A DNA stretch of 64,000 bases from Thermoanaerobaculum sp. GTDB lineage: Bacteria > Acidobacteriota > Thermoanaerobaculia > Multivoradales > UBA5704. Below the pieces are notes generated by a model, which saw only the letters and a list, made by a program, of their open reading frames with translations, was not told the DNA's origin and ran no database searches. Positions 37,730 through 44,808 of this stretch are shown here, piece after piece. The stretch spans positions 62,001 through 126,000 of the forward strand of contig JAJKHS010000126.1 of NCBI GenBank assembly GCA_021154885.1, read 5' to 3'. A program made the position numbers and the translations under genes. Each line of letters begins with the position of its first letter. Within the stretch, counting starts at the first letter, position 1.

Positions 37730-39198
37730 TCAGCGCCCGGATTCGAAGATCCCCCTCACCGTCCCGATCGTATCTGCCTCCGCCGCCGTCTTATCCTCCC
37801 GATAGCCCTTGACGCGGGCGAAGCGGAGGGCCATGCCGGCGGGGTATTGCGGGCTCTCCTGGACGTCGCTGAAGGCCACCTCGACCACCAGCTCGGGGCG
37901 GACGTGCACGGTCCAGCCGTCGGTGCCGAGGGCGAGCTCCTGGAGCTTCTTCGTCTGCCAGGCGAGCCTCTCGTCGGTCAGTCCCTTGAAGGTCTTGCCC
38001 AACATCACGAAGCCGCCGTTGTCGGGATCGCGGGCACCGAGGTGGAGGTTCGAGAGCCAGCCCTGGCGCCGGCCGTGCCCCCATTCGGCGGCGAGGATCA
38101 CCAGGTCCAGCGTGTGGGCGGGCTTGATCTTGAGCCAGGAGAAGCCGCGCCGGCCGGCCTCGTAGGGCGCGTCGAGGGCCTTGGCCATCATCCCCTCGTG
38201 GCCCCGCTGCAGGGCGTCCGCGAAGAAGTCGTCCGCCTCCTCGGCGTCCGCGGTGACGAGGCGCGGCACGGTGAGCCCCGGCACGGCCGCGCCCAGGGCC
38301 GCGAAGCGCTCGCCCGCCGGGCGGTCGAGGAGGTCCTCGCCGTCGAGATGGAGGACGTCGAAGAAGAAGGGGGTCAGGGGGAGCTCGCCGCGCAGGCGGG
38401 CGACATCGAGCTTGCGGCCGAAGCGGCGCATGGTGACCTGGAACGGCAGCGGCGCGCCGTCCGGTCGCAGCGCGATGACCTCGCCGTCGAGGATCGCCTG
38501 GCGCGCGGGCAGCGCCTGGACGGTCTCGACCAGCTCGGGCACGGCCTGGCTGACGTCGTTCCCCCGGCGGGAGAAGACGCGGATCTCCTCCCCCGCCTTG
38601 TGGACCTGCACGCGCGCGCCGTCCAGCTTCAGCTCGAAGGCGGCCTCGCCGAGCCGCTCCAGGGCCTCGGAGACGTCCTCCGCGGTGGAGGCGAGCATGG
38701 GCTGAAGGGGACGCAGCAGCTCGAGGCGGAAGCGGTCGAGCCCGCCCCGCCCCTCGCCGAGCACGGCCCGGGCGACGGCCGGCAGCTCGCCGGCGAGCAT
38801 GAGCGCCGGGCCCCCTGCCGCAACTCGCCGAAGATCAGGCGGATGAGGAACTCCTGCTCCTCCCGCGTCGCCCGGGCGAGGAGCTCCCCGAGCATCCCCA
38901 CCCGCGCCGCCGTCGAGCCTGCGCCCGTGGTCGCGGCGATGCGCTCGAACGTCGTGTCCACCTCGCCCAGGGTGAGAGTTGGCTCGCCGGCGGCCGTACC
39001 CGGGCGAGAATCTCGCACCGCCGCGGACCCAAGGCCGATCCTCCCCTGCCGCAGGTTTCCCGAGAGCCAGGCCACGGCGACGTCGATCTCTTCAGGGGCC
39101 AGGCGCCGCAGCAGGTCCGCGAGCGCCGCGGCCTTCTCTAAGCGCGAACGGGTCTCGGCGACGCGGCGGGAGGTGGTGACGAGGTCGGAAAGGCGCAT
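37730..39198 (-). pseudogene. ATP-dependent DNA ligase, one frameshift
   Basis: Two frames together encode a ligase of about 490 residues. The 5' frame (39,198 to about 38,815) gives the N-terminal ligase domain (MRLSDLVTTSRRVAETRSR to [13 protein letters not shown]); the 3' frame (from about 38,810 to 37,730) continues [14 protein letters not shown] with the catalytic lysine in [34 protein letters not shown]-like motif IV/V blocks and an OB-fold tail. The break is at a C5 run (38,811-38,815); restoring one base joins both parts. It is either an inactive gene or a consensus error. The enzyme would seal nicks in DNA repair. Confidence 0.85.
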
Positions 39199-39208
39199 GG
39201 GAGCTGGT

Positions 39209-40120
39209 TCAGAGGTCGTCGAGGCCCCAGTTGCGCAGCACGAACATCTCGCCGTGCACCCGGCCGGAGCCGGCCGCTAGAGTGAGCTTGCGCTCGCGGA
39301 CGTCGTCCCGGAATTGTGGATTCGCCTTGTCCGCGACCGCGTGCGCGATGATGATCCGCAGATCGCGCTCGGCCGCCACGGGATGCGCCGCCAGCTCTTT
39401 GCGGATCTGCTCCCGGGCCGCGGCCTTGATCCCGCCGTTCTGCACGTGGATGTCGAAGGCCAGCGCCGTCCCCAGCTCCGTCTTCAGGCCGAAATCCTTC
39501 GCGGTCTGGAGCGCCGGCTGGAAGTAGTCCTCGTCCACGTGCTGGAGCTGGATCTCCTGAACCTCCGGAAACTCGCCGAGCGTGCGGAAGGCGGAGCGCC
39601 AGGGCTCGGCCAGCCGCGCCTTGCTCGCGCCGAGGCTGATGGAATCCGCAAAGGCGATCTGTTGCTTCATCGGCAGCTTCAGCACGCCCAGGAGTTGGTC
39701 GGTCCTGGCTCCGAAAGCCTGACGCACCAGCTCGGGCTTGCTCTCCAGGATCTCCTGGATGATTCCTTTGAGCTCGCCGCCGGAGAGGGTGAAACCGATG
39801 ATTCCCCAGGTGATCCCCGCTCCGTCGAAGTTCCCCTGCGCGAGAGTGAAGCCGTGTCCTTCGAAGTGGGCCGTCAATCCCAGCGCGCGATCCCGGACCG
39901 GCGGCACCGGCTGGCCCATGAGCTTCTGATAGGTGTCACCGTCGACCTCCCCGGTCACGCCGAGCTTGCGGTCCGCCTGGAACGCCTCGACGGCCTTCAC
40001 GGTGTCCTGTCCAAAGACGCTGTCGATGCCCTGGGTGTCGAATCCGAGCTCGGTCAGCCGCAGTTGCATGCGCCGGACGATCTCGCCCTGAACCCCTTTG
40101 GCAAAAAAGACTCTGGCCAT
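39209..40120 (-). CDS. peptidoglycan-binding protein with chitosanase/lysozyme-like domain
   Basis: A 303-residue protein. Residues 10-75 are a PG_binding_1 domain (EIVRRMQLRLTELGFDTQG, VFGQDTVKAVEAFQ). Residues about 85-300 resemble GH46/lysozyme-like domains: AHFEGHGFTLAQGNFDGAG contains the Glu of the catalytic Glu-x(n)-Asp pair, followed by ITWGIIGFTLSGGELKGII. No signal peptide is seen, so export would need another route or lysis; a phage-like or tail-associated muramidase is possible. It starts 10 bp after the ligase gene start on the same strand, so the ligase may follow it in an operon. Confidence 0.72.
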   Translation of the reverse strand: MARVFFAKGVQGEIVRRMQLRLTELGFDTQGIDSVFGQDTVKAVEAFQADRKLGVTGEVDGDTYQKLMGQPVPPVRDRALGLTAHFEGHGFTLAQGNFDGAGITWGIIGFTLSGGELKGIIQEILESKPELVRQAFGARTDQLLGVLKLPMKQQIAFADSISLGASKARLAEPWRSAFRTLGEFPEVQEIQLQHVDEDYFQPALQTAKDFGLKTELGTALAFDIHVQNGGIKAAAREQIRKELAAHPVAAERDLRIIIAHAVADKANPQFRDDVRERKLTLAAGSGRVHGEMFVLRNWGLDDL

Positions 40121-40374
40121 GCCCGCATTATAAAGGTCTCGCCAAGGGAACGGTGGGACCCCGGGGAGCGGCCGGCTTCCGCCCCCGAAGGTTGATCGAA
40201 TCGATTGTCAAAGATCAGAGGCGCCACTCTCCCTCGCGGGGAACGTGGCCCAGAGCAGCAATATAGTCCAGGGGTCCAGGCTTGTCAAGCATTTTTTGCG
40301 CAGACTTGACGATTCGGCCTTATCATGATCTTATTCCGGCTGGAACGTCTTCGGCTAAAGATGAAGATCCTCTG
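40121..40374. other. gene-free AT-richer intergenic stretch
   Basis: No gene is supported here. The sequence is richer in A/T than its surroundings and holds a short inverted repeat (GTCAAG ... CTTGAC, near 40,281-40,307) that could be an operator. The phased 21-bp array begins at its right edge. Confidence 0.4.
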
Positions 40375-40752
40375 GATCAGTTTCGAAGCGATTCGCATCC
40401 TGCGCCAAGCGGTTCGCGCCGGGCTCCACGCGACCTGCACCAGTCTCGACGCGGTCGGGACCTCGCTCCAAGGGGCTGGGACCGAGGTCCACGCGGTCGA
40501 GACCTCGCTCCAAGGGACCTGGAGCTCGCTGCAGATACCTCAGACCGAGATCGAAGGGGCTTGGACCGAGGTCGCGGAGGTCCGCACCTCGAGGCAGACC
40601 CCTTGGAGCCAGGTGCGAGCCCCTCGGAGCTTGGTGCGAGGGGCCCGGACCTCGGTGCAGACCCCTCGGAGCTTGGTGCGAACCGCGTTGCGATCGGCGC
40701 GAGCGATGTCGAGGCTGGCGCCGGTGACGTTGAGGTCGGTGCGGCCGGCTCA
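40375..40752. repeat. 18-unit, 21-bp phased degenerate tandem array
   Basis: Register is kept without indels from about 40,375; from 40,459 the units read GACCTCGCTCCAAGGGGCTGG, GACCGAGGTC..., GAGCTTGGTGCGAG... and so on. Because 21 is a multiple of three, plus and minus frames stay open and give heptad peptides such as TSLQGAG-TEVHAVE on the plus strand. The plus ORF 40,325-40,909 has no Shine-Dalgarno sequence and no known family, so it is treated as a repeat, not a gene. Coding of a heptad-repeat protein remains possible. Confidence 0.7.
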
Positions 40753-40753
40753 G

Positions 40754-40837
40754 CGGAGCAGCAGGGGCGGCCGCCGGGCCTGCGATTCGCGCAGCAGCTT
40801 CGTCCCGAGCAGAGCGAGGACCCCCAGGATCAGCACC
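40754..40837. repeat. 83-bp direct repeat, left copy
   Basis: About 75 percent identical to 43,357-43,439 in the same orientation. On the minus strand both encode LGVLA(L/I)LGTKLLR, the C-terminal membrane tail of the MBL protein at 43,352-44,335. The PIN fragment stops exactly at this copy, so it marks a recombination junction. Confidence 0.65.
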
Positions 40838-40938
40838 CGACTCATTGAGTTGCCGGTCGAGCCACTGGTGCGCGGCGGGGTGTTGGGGAGACCAGCGACG
40901 GAAGAGTAGATCAGAAGGTTGGCGTCGACAACGATCAC
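40838..40938 (-). pseudogene. truncated, frameshifted PIN-domain toxin
   Basis: GTG 40,938 starts IVVDANLLIYSSVAGLP, the canonical N-terminus of VapC-like PIN toxins (first catalytic Asp in VVDAN). The next residues need a shift of one base at a CCCC run (about 40,888) to read QHPAAHQWLDRQLN. After about 35 residues the homology ends at the 83-bp repeat, so three quarters of the gene is missing. The GTGA overlap with the antitoxin stop is preserved. Without the other acidic residues it cannot be an active RNase. Confidence 0.7.
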
Positions 40939-41093
40939 TTGAAGGCTTCCCCTTCAGCGACTGCCAGTGCCTTGGTAACGTCGTCCAGATCCTCCAGCAG
41001 GCAGAGTCCCAGGTCAAGAACCTTGGTCTCAAAACGCCTGGGCTCTCGAGGACGAGGAAGATTCCGTACCGGTTTCTCGACCTTGGGCTCCAT
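40935..41093 (-). CDS. small antitoxin-like protein upstream of the PIN remnant
   Basis: A 52-residue protein (MEPKVEKPVRNLPRPREPRR, ending DDVTKALAVAEGEAFK). Its stop overlaps the PIN start by GTGA, the standard antitoxin-toxin arrangement. The basic N-terminus and acidic C-terminus suit a short antitoxin that neutralises a PIN toxin. No recognised DNA-binding fold is visible. With the toxin truncated, the gene has probably lost its role. Confidence 0.5.
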   Translation of the reverse strand: MEPKVEKPVRNLPRPREPRRFETKVLDLGLCLLEDLDDVTKALAVAEGEAFK

Positions 41094-41147
41094 AGCGTCA
41101 GCCTACCACGGAGAATACCAAACTCCCCAGCCAGTCGCCGCAGCAGC

Positions 41148-41327
41148 TCAGAAGTGCTTCAGGACGGCGGCGAGGTCATTTCCGATCGTCCGCAGATTCC
41201 GCTCCATCAGCTTTTCATAGTCACCGCCCAAGGCTCCCACGCCGGACCGGCGCTCCTGGTGGAAACAGAGGAGGACCTTGTCCGTCCCGATGTCCACGAC
41301 CTCGCCCTCGACCTCCGTTCGAGCTGC
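41148..41327 (-). pseudogene. SnoaL-like C-terminal remnant
   Basis: The minus frame reads TEVEGEVVDIGTDKVLLCF, then HQERRSGVG and KLMERNLRTIGNDLAAVLKHF, resembling the last third of a SnoaL-like cyclase/isomerase-type protein. There is no start codon, and the frame begins within the 3' end of the Mrr-like gene. It is probably what was left when the nuclease island was inserted. Low certainty because the fragment is short. Confidence 0.35.
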
Positions 41328-41328
41328 C

Positions 41329-42942
41329 TTAAGGCGGCATTATGATTCTGGCCTCGACGTTCTGTTGCTCAAGCAGGTAAAGCAGCCCTGATCCGTCAAT
41401 CAGCTCAATCGGCTTGTCCCTCGCGAATTCAAAGGCATCCGGGCCAAACCCCGCAGTCGTTACAAGGATTCCTTTATTAGCCCCCTCATTCATCATGGTA
41501 CCATAGAGATCTCGAACCGCCGCCACTCCTACGGTATTCTTATAGCGCTTGGCTTGAATTACCACCTTTCCCCCAAGTACAGGCCGCTGATCAAAAGCGA
41601 CCGCATCCACGCCCCCGTCGCGTGACGATCGAGTCTGCTTAGTGTCAAGTCCCATGGAAGAAAAAAGATTGGTAACGAGACCCTCGAACTCGAAAGGCGT
41701 CAGTTCCATGATGTTGGGTCGGCTTTCCAGTCCTGACAGAATATCCAGCTCTTTGACGAATCTCGGATCGGCCATGTCGAATTCGATGATTGGCCGAACG
41801 GGCGCAAGCTCGTCCGGCTTCTTTGAGACTGATCCCAGATTTCTCAGGCAAGCCACGGGATCAATACGACTTAGAACAATTTTTGAGAACTCATCCTTGG
41901 AAGCCCTTACCGACACTATGCACGGCCGTATACTCTCGCCGGTTGCCGGGTTAACGGTATCAACAATGCCATTCAAAACAAGGCTTGCAACCACTAACTC
42001 GGCATCGGAAGAGAATATTTCATTGATTATCCGCAGGGATGTACTTGCGATAACCGTCTCGTAGAGATCCTTGATTTCGGCCTTCTTTCTCGGCTTCTCT
42101 CGAATCTCGTCCTTAGCTTTAACATATGAATACTCGGCAACCGAAGGAACGATGTCGAGGGTTGGCAAAAGATGTTCTACGACGACCTGCCTGGACTCCG
42201 GTACATATGCCAGCCGGAAGCCTTCCGGAAAATCGAGAGGCAACTCAGATCTGTCCAGGATTAGAGAAAAATACTCGATCACGGATTGAGCCAACCCACC
42301 TTTATAGCCTTGTTCGAATTCGTCGACAGCCGAATTCTGCTCCTCCACCTCTTTTTTGCGGGCCGATTCAGCCTCCTCGAAGCGCAGTCGCTCACGTTCT
42401 TCTCGAAGACACCAATCTGCAAGATTATCGCGGTATTCTGCGACTGAGGCCTCATACCTTCTCGTGTCGTTCTCCTCCGCCTCTCTGACGGCAGCCTCGT
42501 ACTTCGCCTTCCCGCCCAAGAGTCTCGCCACTAGGTTCGGGCGCAGCACCGGCGTGACAAAACTCTCACGCCGAAGCTCTTCAGGTTTCCTGCCAATGAC
42601 CGAAGAAACATCTAGAGTCTGTGGAACATACTTCTTCTTGAGAGAGACGAAGTCAAATGGTCGAGCGCTTTTGGGAGATAGGGACAGGAGAGATCTTAAC
42701 TCCTTGACCCGCCGACTTAGATCCTCGTTCATTTCAGAGACTTGTGCCTCTCGACTTCGTAGGTAGGCCAGCCGAGCTTCTTTATCAGCAACTTTAGTCC
42801 GTCGCAGATACTCGCGCTCTTGCGCCTTTCGTTGGCTTTCAGCCTGCCTCACAGCGCGTTCGTGCTCTCGCAGCGAACGCTTATAAGATCTTTCGGCAGA
42901 GCGCGCAGCCTGTCGCATAATGCCATAGAAGGACTTAGCCAT
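41329..42942 (-). CDS. Mrr-like restriction endonuclease with long coiled-coil
   Basis: A 537-residue protein from ATG 42,942 (GAGGAG 9 nt upstream). Residues 1-230 are a charged coiled coil; the C-terminal 130 residues hold the Mrr-type PD-(D/E)xK nuclease: LTPFEFEGLVTNLFSSMGLD, RDGGVDAVAFDQ and VVIQAKRYKNTVG, then GILVTTAGFGPDAFEFA. Such enzymes cut modified DNA. The gene is visibly lower in GC than its neighbours, uses more A/T-ending codons, and lies between 83-bp direct repeats, so it is probably foreign. No methylase is adjacent, in line with a type IV (modification-dependent) role. Upstream sensing by the coiled coil is inference. Confidence 0.8.
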   Translation of the reverse strand: MAKSFYGIMRQAARSAERSYKRSLREHERAVRQAESQRKAQEREYLRRTKVADKEARLAYLRSREAQVSEMNEDLSRRVKELRSLLSLSPKSARPFDFVSLKKKYVPQTLDVSSVIGRKPEELRRESFVTPVLRPNLVARLLGGKAKYEAAVREAEENDTRRYEASVAEYRDNLADWCLREERERLRFEEAESARKKEVEEQNSAVDEFEQGYKGGLAQSVIEYFSLILDRSELPLDFPEGFRLAYVPESRQVVVEHLLPTLDIVPSVAEYSYVKAKDEIREKPRKKAEIKDLYETVIASTSLRIINEIFSSDAELVVASLVLNGIVDTVNPATGESIRPCIVSVRASKDEFSKIVLSRIDPVACLRNLGSVSKKPDELAPVRPIIEFDMADPRFVKELDILSGLESRPNIMELTPFEFEGLVTNLFSSMGLDTKQTRSSRDGGVDAVAFDQRPVLGGKVVIQAKRYKNTVGVAAVRDLYGTMMNEGANKGILVTTAGFGPDAFEFARDKPIELIDGSGLLYLLEQQNVEARIIMPP

Positions 42943-43134
42943 CCCTTGATCTCCTCTGGACCTCGCGTCTATTATGGCACCAAAGAACAAGGAGAAGAAG
43001 AGACGGCAGAAGGCAGGCGGCATGCTTGCCCCTAGTAATGCGTCCCCGAGTTCGTTCCGGATTTGTGCTCGGTAAAGTCGGCCGGGGATGGAAATGAACC
43101 GGCCGTTCCGGGCCGAAGGTCCGGGTTCCTTCAG

Positions 43135-43277
43135 CCCAGCCCAACGGGCTGGGTCAGCCTGCGACACCGCCTTCAGGACCATCCGCCCGCCTAGCGCGGC
43201 CCTTCAGGCCGCATCGAACCTAGGCCCTCACAACCCAGGGCGTTGCCCTGGGCTGAGGAATGACGGCCCTTTGGGCC
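43135..43277. repeat. cluster of four REP-like hairpins
   Basis: Four short stems are spaced by 35-55 bp: CCCAGCCC/GGGCTGGG (43,135-43,153), GCGGCC/GGCCGC (43,196-43,212), CCCAGGGC/GCCCTGGG (43,234-43,252) and GGCCC/GGGCC (43,265-43,277). They occupy the 42,943-43,351 gap, which has no gene. This is the look of dispersed palindromic elements common in Acidobacteriota and Planctomycetota intergenic DNA. Confidence 0.6.
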
Positions 43278-43351
43278 TCAGAGGCGGGACGGAGAAATCC
43301 GGAACGGATTTAGGGAACGCAGTTTCCCAGGCAGCCCGGGAGCGGTCCCGA

Positions 43352-44335
43352 TCAGCCGCGAAGCAGGGCCGGCCGCCGGACCGGCGAGCCGCGCAGCAGC
43401 TTCGTCCCTAGAATCGCGAGGACTCCCAGGCTCAGCACCAGCGGCGGCAGCGGATCGAAGACGGGCGGCGGCACCCGCACGATGCCACGCTCGTCCGCCA
43501 GCGCCGGCTGGTCCACGTACCGGCCGTGGCGGGGGATCTCGTCGTCGAAGTACCGGGCCAGAGCCTCCAGCTCGCTGTGGAGCTGAATGCCGAACATGGG
43601 AATCCCATGGCCGGTCGCCGCAATCGCCGGATCGAGTCGCGCCAGCTCCTGGAGGGAGTCGCGGGACGACTCCCAATCTGGCGTGAAGTAGGCCGGCGGG
43701 CGCGACACCTCCTGCCGCCGCGTCAGCACGGAGATCAGCGATTCCTGGCGCATGGTCACGAAGGCGTCGCCGGCGATCAGCACGCGGTCCGCGTCGCGGA
43801 AAAGGGAGACGTGGCCGGGCGTGTGACCCGGGGTGTGAATCCACCGCCACCCCGCCATCCCCGGGAGGCTGCCGTCCTCGTTCAGCAGACGGAGACGAGG
43901 CCCGAGGTCGATGGGGCTGCGGGGAAAGAAGCGCGAGGCCACTCGCGCCATGGCGCCACCGCCCACGGTGGGATCGGCCGGCGGATAGTCGGAGCGGCCC
44001 GTGAGGTACGGCGCCTCCAGCCGATGGGCGTAGACGGGGACATCCCAGCGCTCCGCCAGACTCCGGACCGAGCCGGCGTGATCGAAGTGGCCATGGGTCA
44101 GGACGATGGCCGAGGGCCGCGCCCCCGGGCCGAAGCGCCGCTCCGCCTCGCGCACGATGGAGTGCCCGGAGGTCGGCATGCCGGCGTCGACCAGCACCCA
44201 GCCCCGGTCTCGCGCCAGGCGCTCGCCGATGAAGCAGACGTTGACGATAGGAAGCTCGAGGCACGCGACGTCCGGTGCCACCTCGAAGACCCGCGCGGGT
44301 CCGATTGCCGATCTCTGAAGAGCCTTGATTGCCAT
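43352..44335 (-). CDS. MBL-fold metallo-hydrolase with C-terminal membrane tail
   Basis: A 327-residue protein. The metallo-beta-lactamase core shows THGHFDHAGS (metal ligands His-x-His-x-Asp-His), HTPGHTPGHVSLF and GDAFVTMRQES; a late HSELEALARYF follows. The C-terminus (LVLSLGVLAILGTKLLRG) is a single membrane helix, so the enzyme is likely tethered. Substrate unknown; similar proteins are lactonases, glyoxalase II-like or thioesterases. The DNA for the tail is repeated at 40,754-40,837. ATG 44,335 was used; MAIKALQRS starts the fold. Confidence 0.83.
   Translation of the reverse strand: MAIKALQRSAIGPARVFEVAPDVACLELPIVNVCFIGERLARDRGWVLVDAGMPTSGHSIVREAERRFGPGARPSAIVLTHGHFDHAGSVRSLAERWDVPVYAHRLEAPYLTGRSDYPPADPTVGGGAMARVASRFFPRSPIDLGPRLRLLNEDGSLPGMAGWRWIHTPGHTPGHVSLFRDADRVLIAGDAFVTMRQESLISVLTRRQEVSRPPAYFTPDWESSRDSLQELARLDPAIAATGHGIPMFGIQLHSELEALARYFDDEIPRHGRYVDQPALADERGIVRVPPPVFDPLPPLVLSLGVLAILGTKLLRGSPVRRPALLRG
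43357..43439. repeat. 83-bp direct repeat, right copy
   Basis: Part of the MBL gene's 3' end, and about 75 percent identical to 40,754-40,837. The two copies bracket the antitoxin/PIN remnant and the Mrr-like gene. Confidence 0.65.
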
Positions 44336-44545
44336 GCTGTGTTCCCCCTCGTTGTAGTTCCCGGCCTCAGGCGATCCTGCCGATGCCGTAAGGGGGATGC
44401 TGCAATGGCGGTGCCGGGTTGAAGACGCGTGGATGAAGGAACCCGGGACCTGAACCGAAGGGTGGGTTCCCCCCCGATGGATCCGGAAAACATCAGGCTA
44501 CGGTACATGAGCAGCGTCCTTTCCAGAGAGCAGGCTCGCCTGGGA

Positions 44546-44700
44546 GCCTGCGCGGCAGAAACAAAGAGCAAGGACGTAAAGGACATCAGGGACAACAAGG
44601 ACCTCAAAGACACGAAGGAATGATGCCAAGTCCGGCATTTATTGTCCCTGCTGTCCTTGTAGTCCCTGCTGTCCTTGATCGGCTTTTCTGCCGCGCAGGC
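44546..44700. repeat. 155-nt imperfect inverted repeat with nested tandem units
   Basis: The outer stem is 16 bp perfect (44,546-44,561 with 44,685-44,700). The inner arms contain tandem AAGGACNNCAGGGAC-like units on the left (44,568-44,610) and their complements on the right (44,641-44,680), with an apex ATGCC/GGCAT hairpin near 44,622-44,638. It sits in the 473-bp gap 44,336-44,808, which otherwise holds nothing. It may be a MITE-like element or a structured RNA. Confidence 0.6.
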
Positions 44701-44808
44701 TGCCATTCCCGAGTTCCAGAGGCCACGGCTATTTCCTCCTCATTCTGAAATCGATCCATAGATTGGGATCAGGATCGTAAAGCATAATGATTTCTCGGCG
44801 GCCCCAAC

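Noticed and set aside
40325-40909. 194-codon plus ORF as a heptad-repeat protein gene
   Set aside because: No ribosome site and no family; listed as a repeat because all frames are similarly open. A coding role is not excluded.
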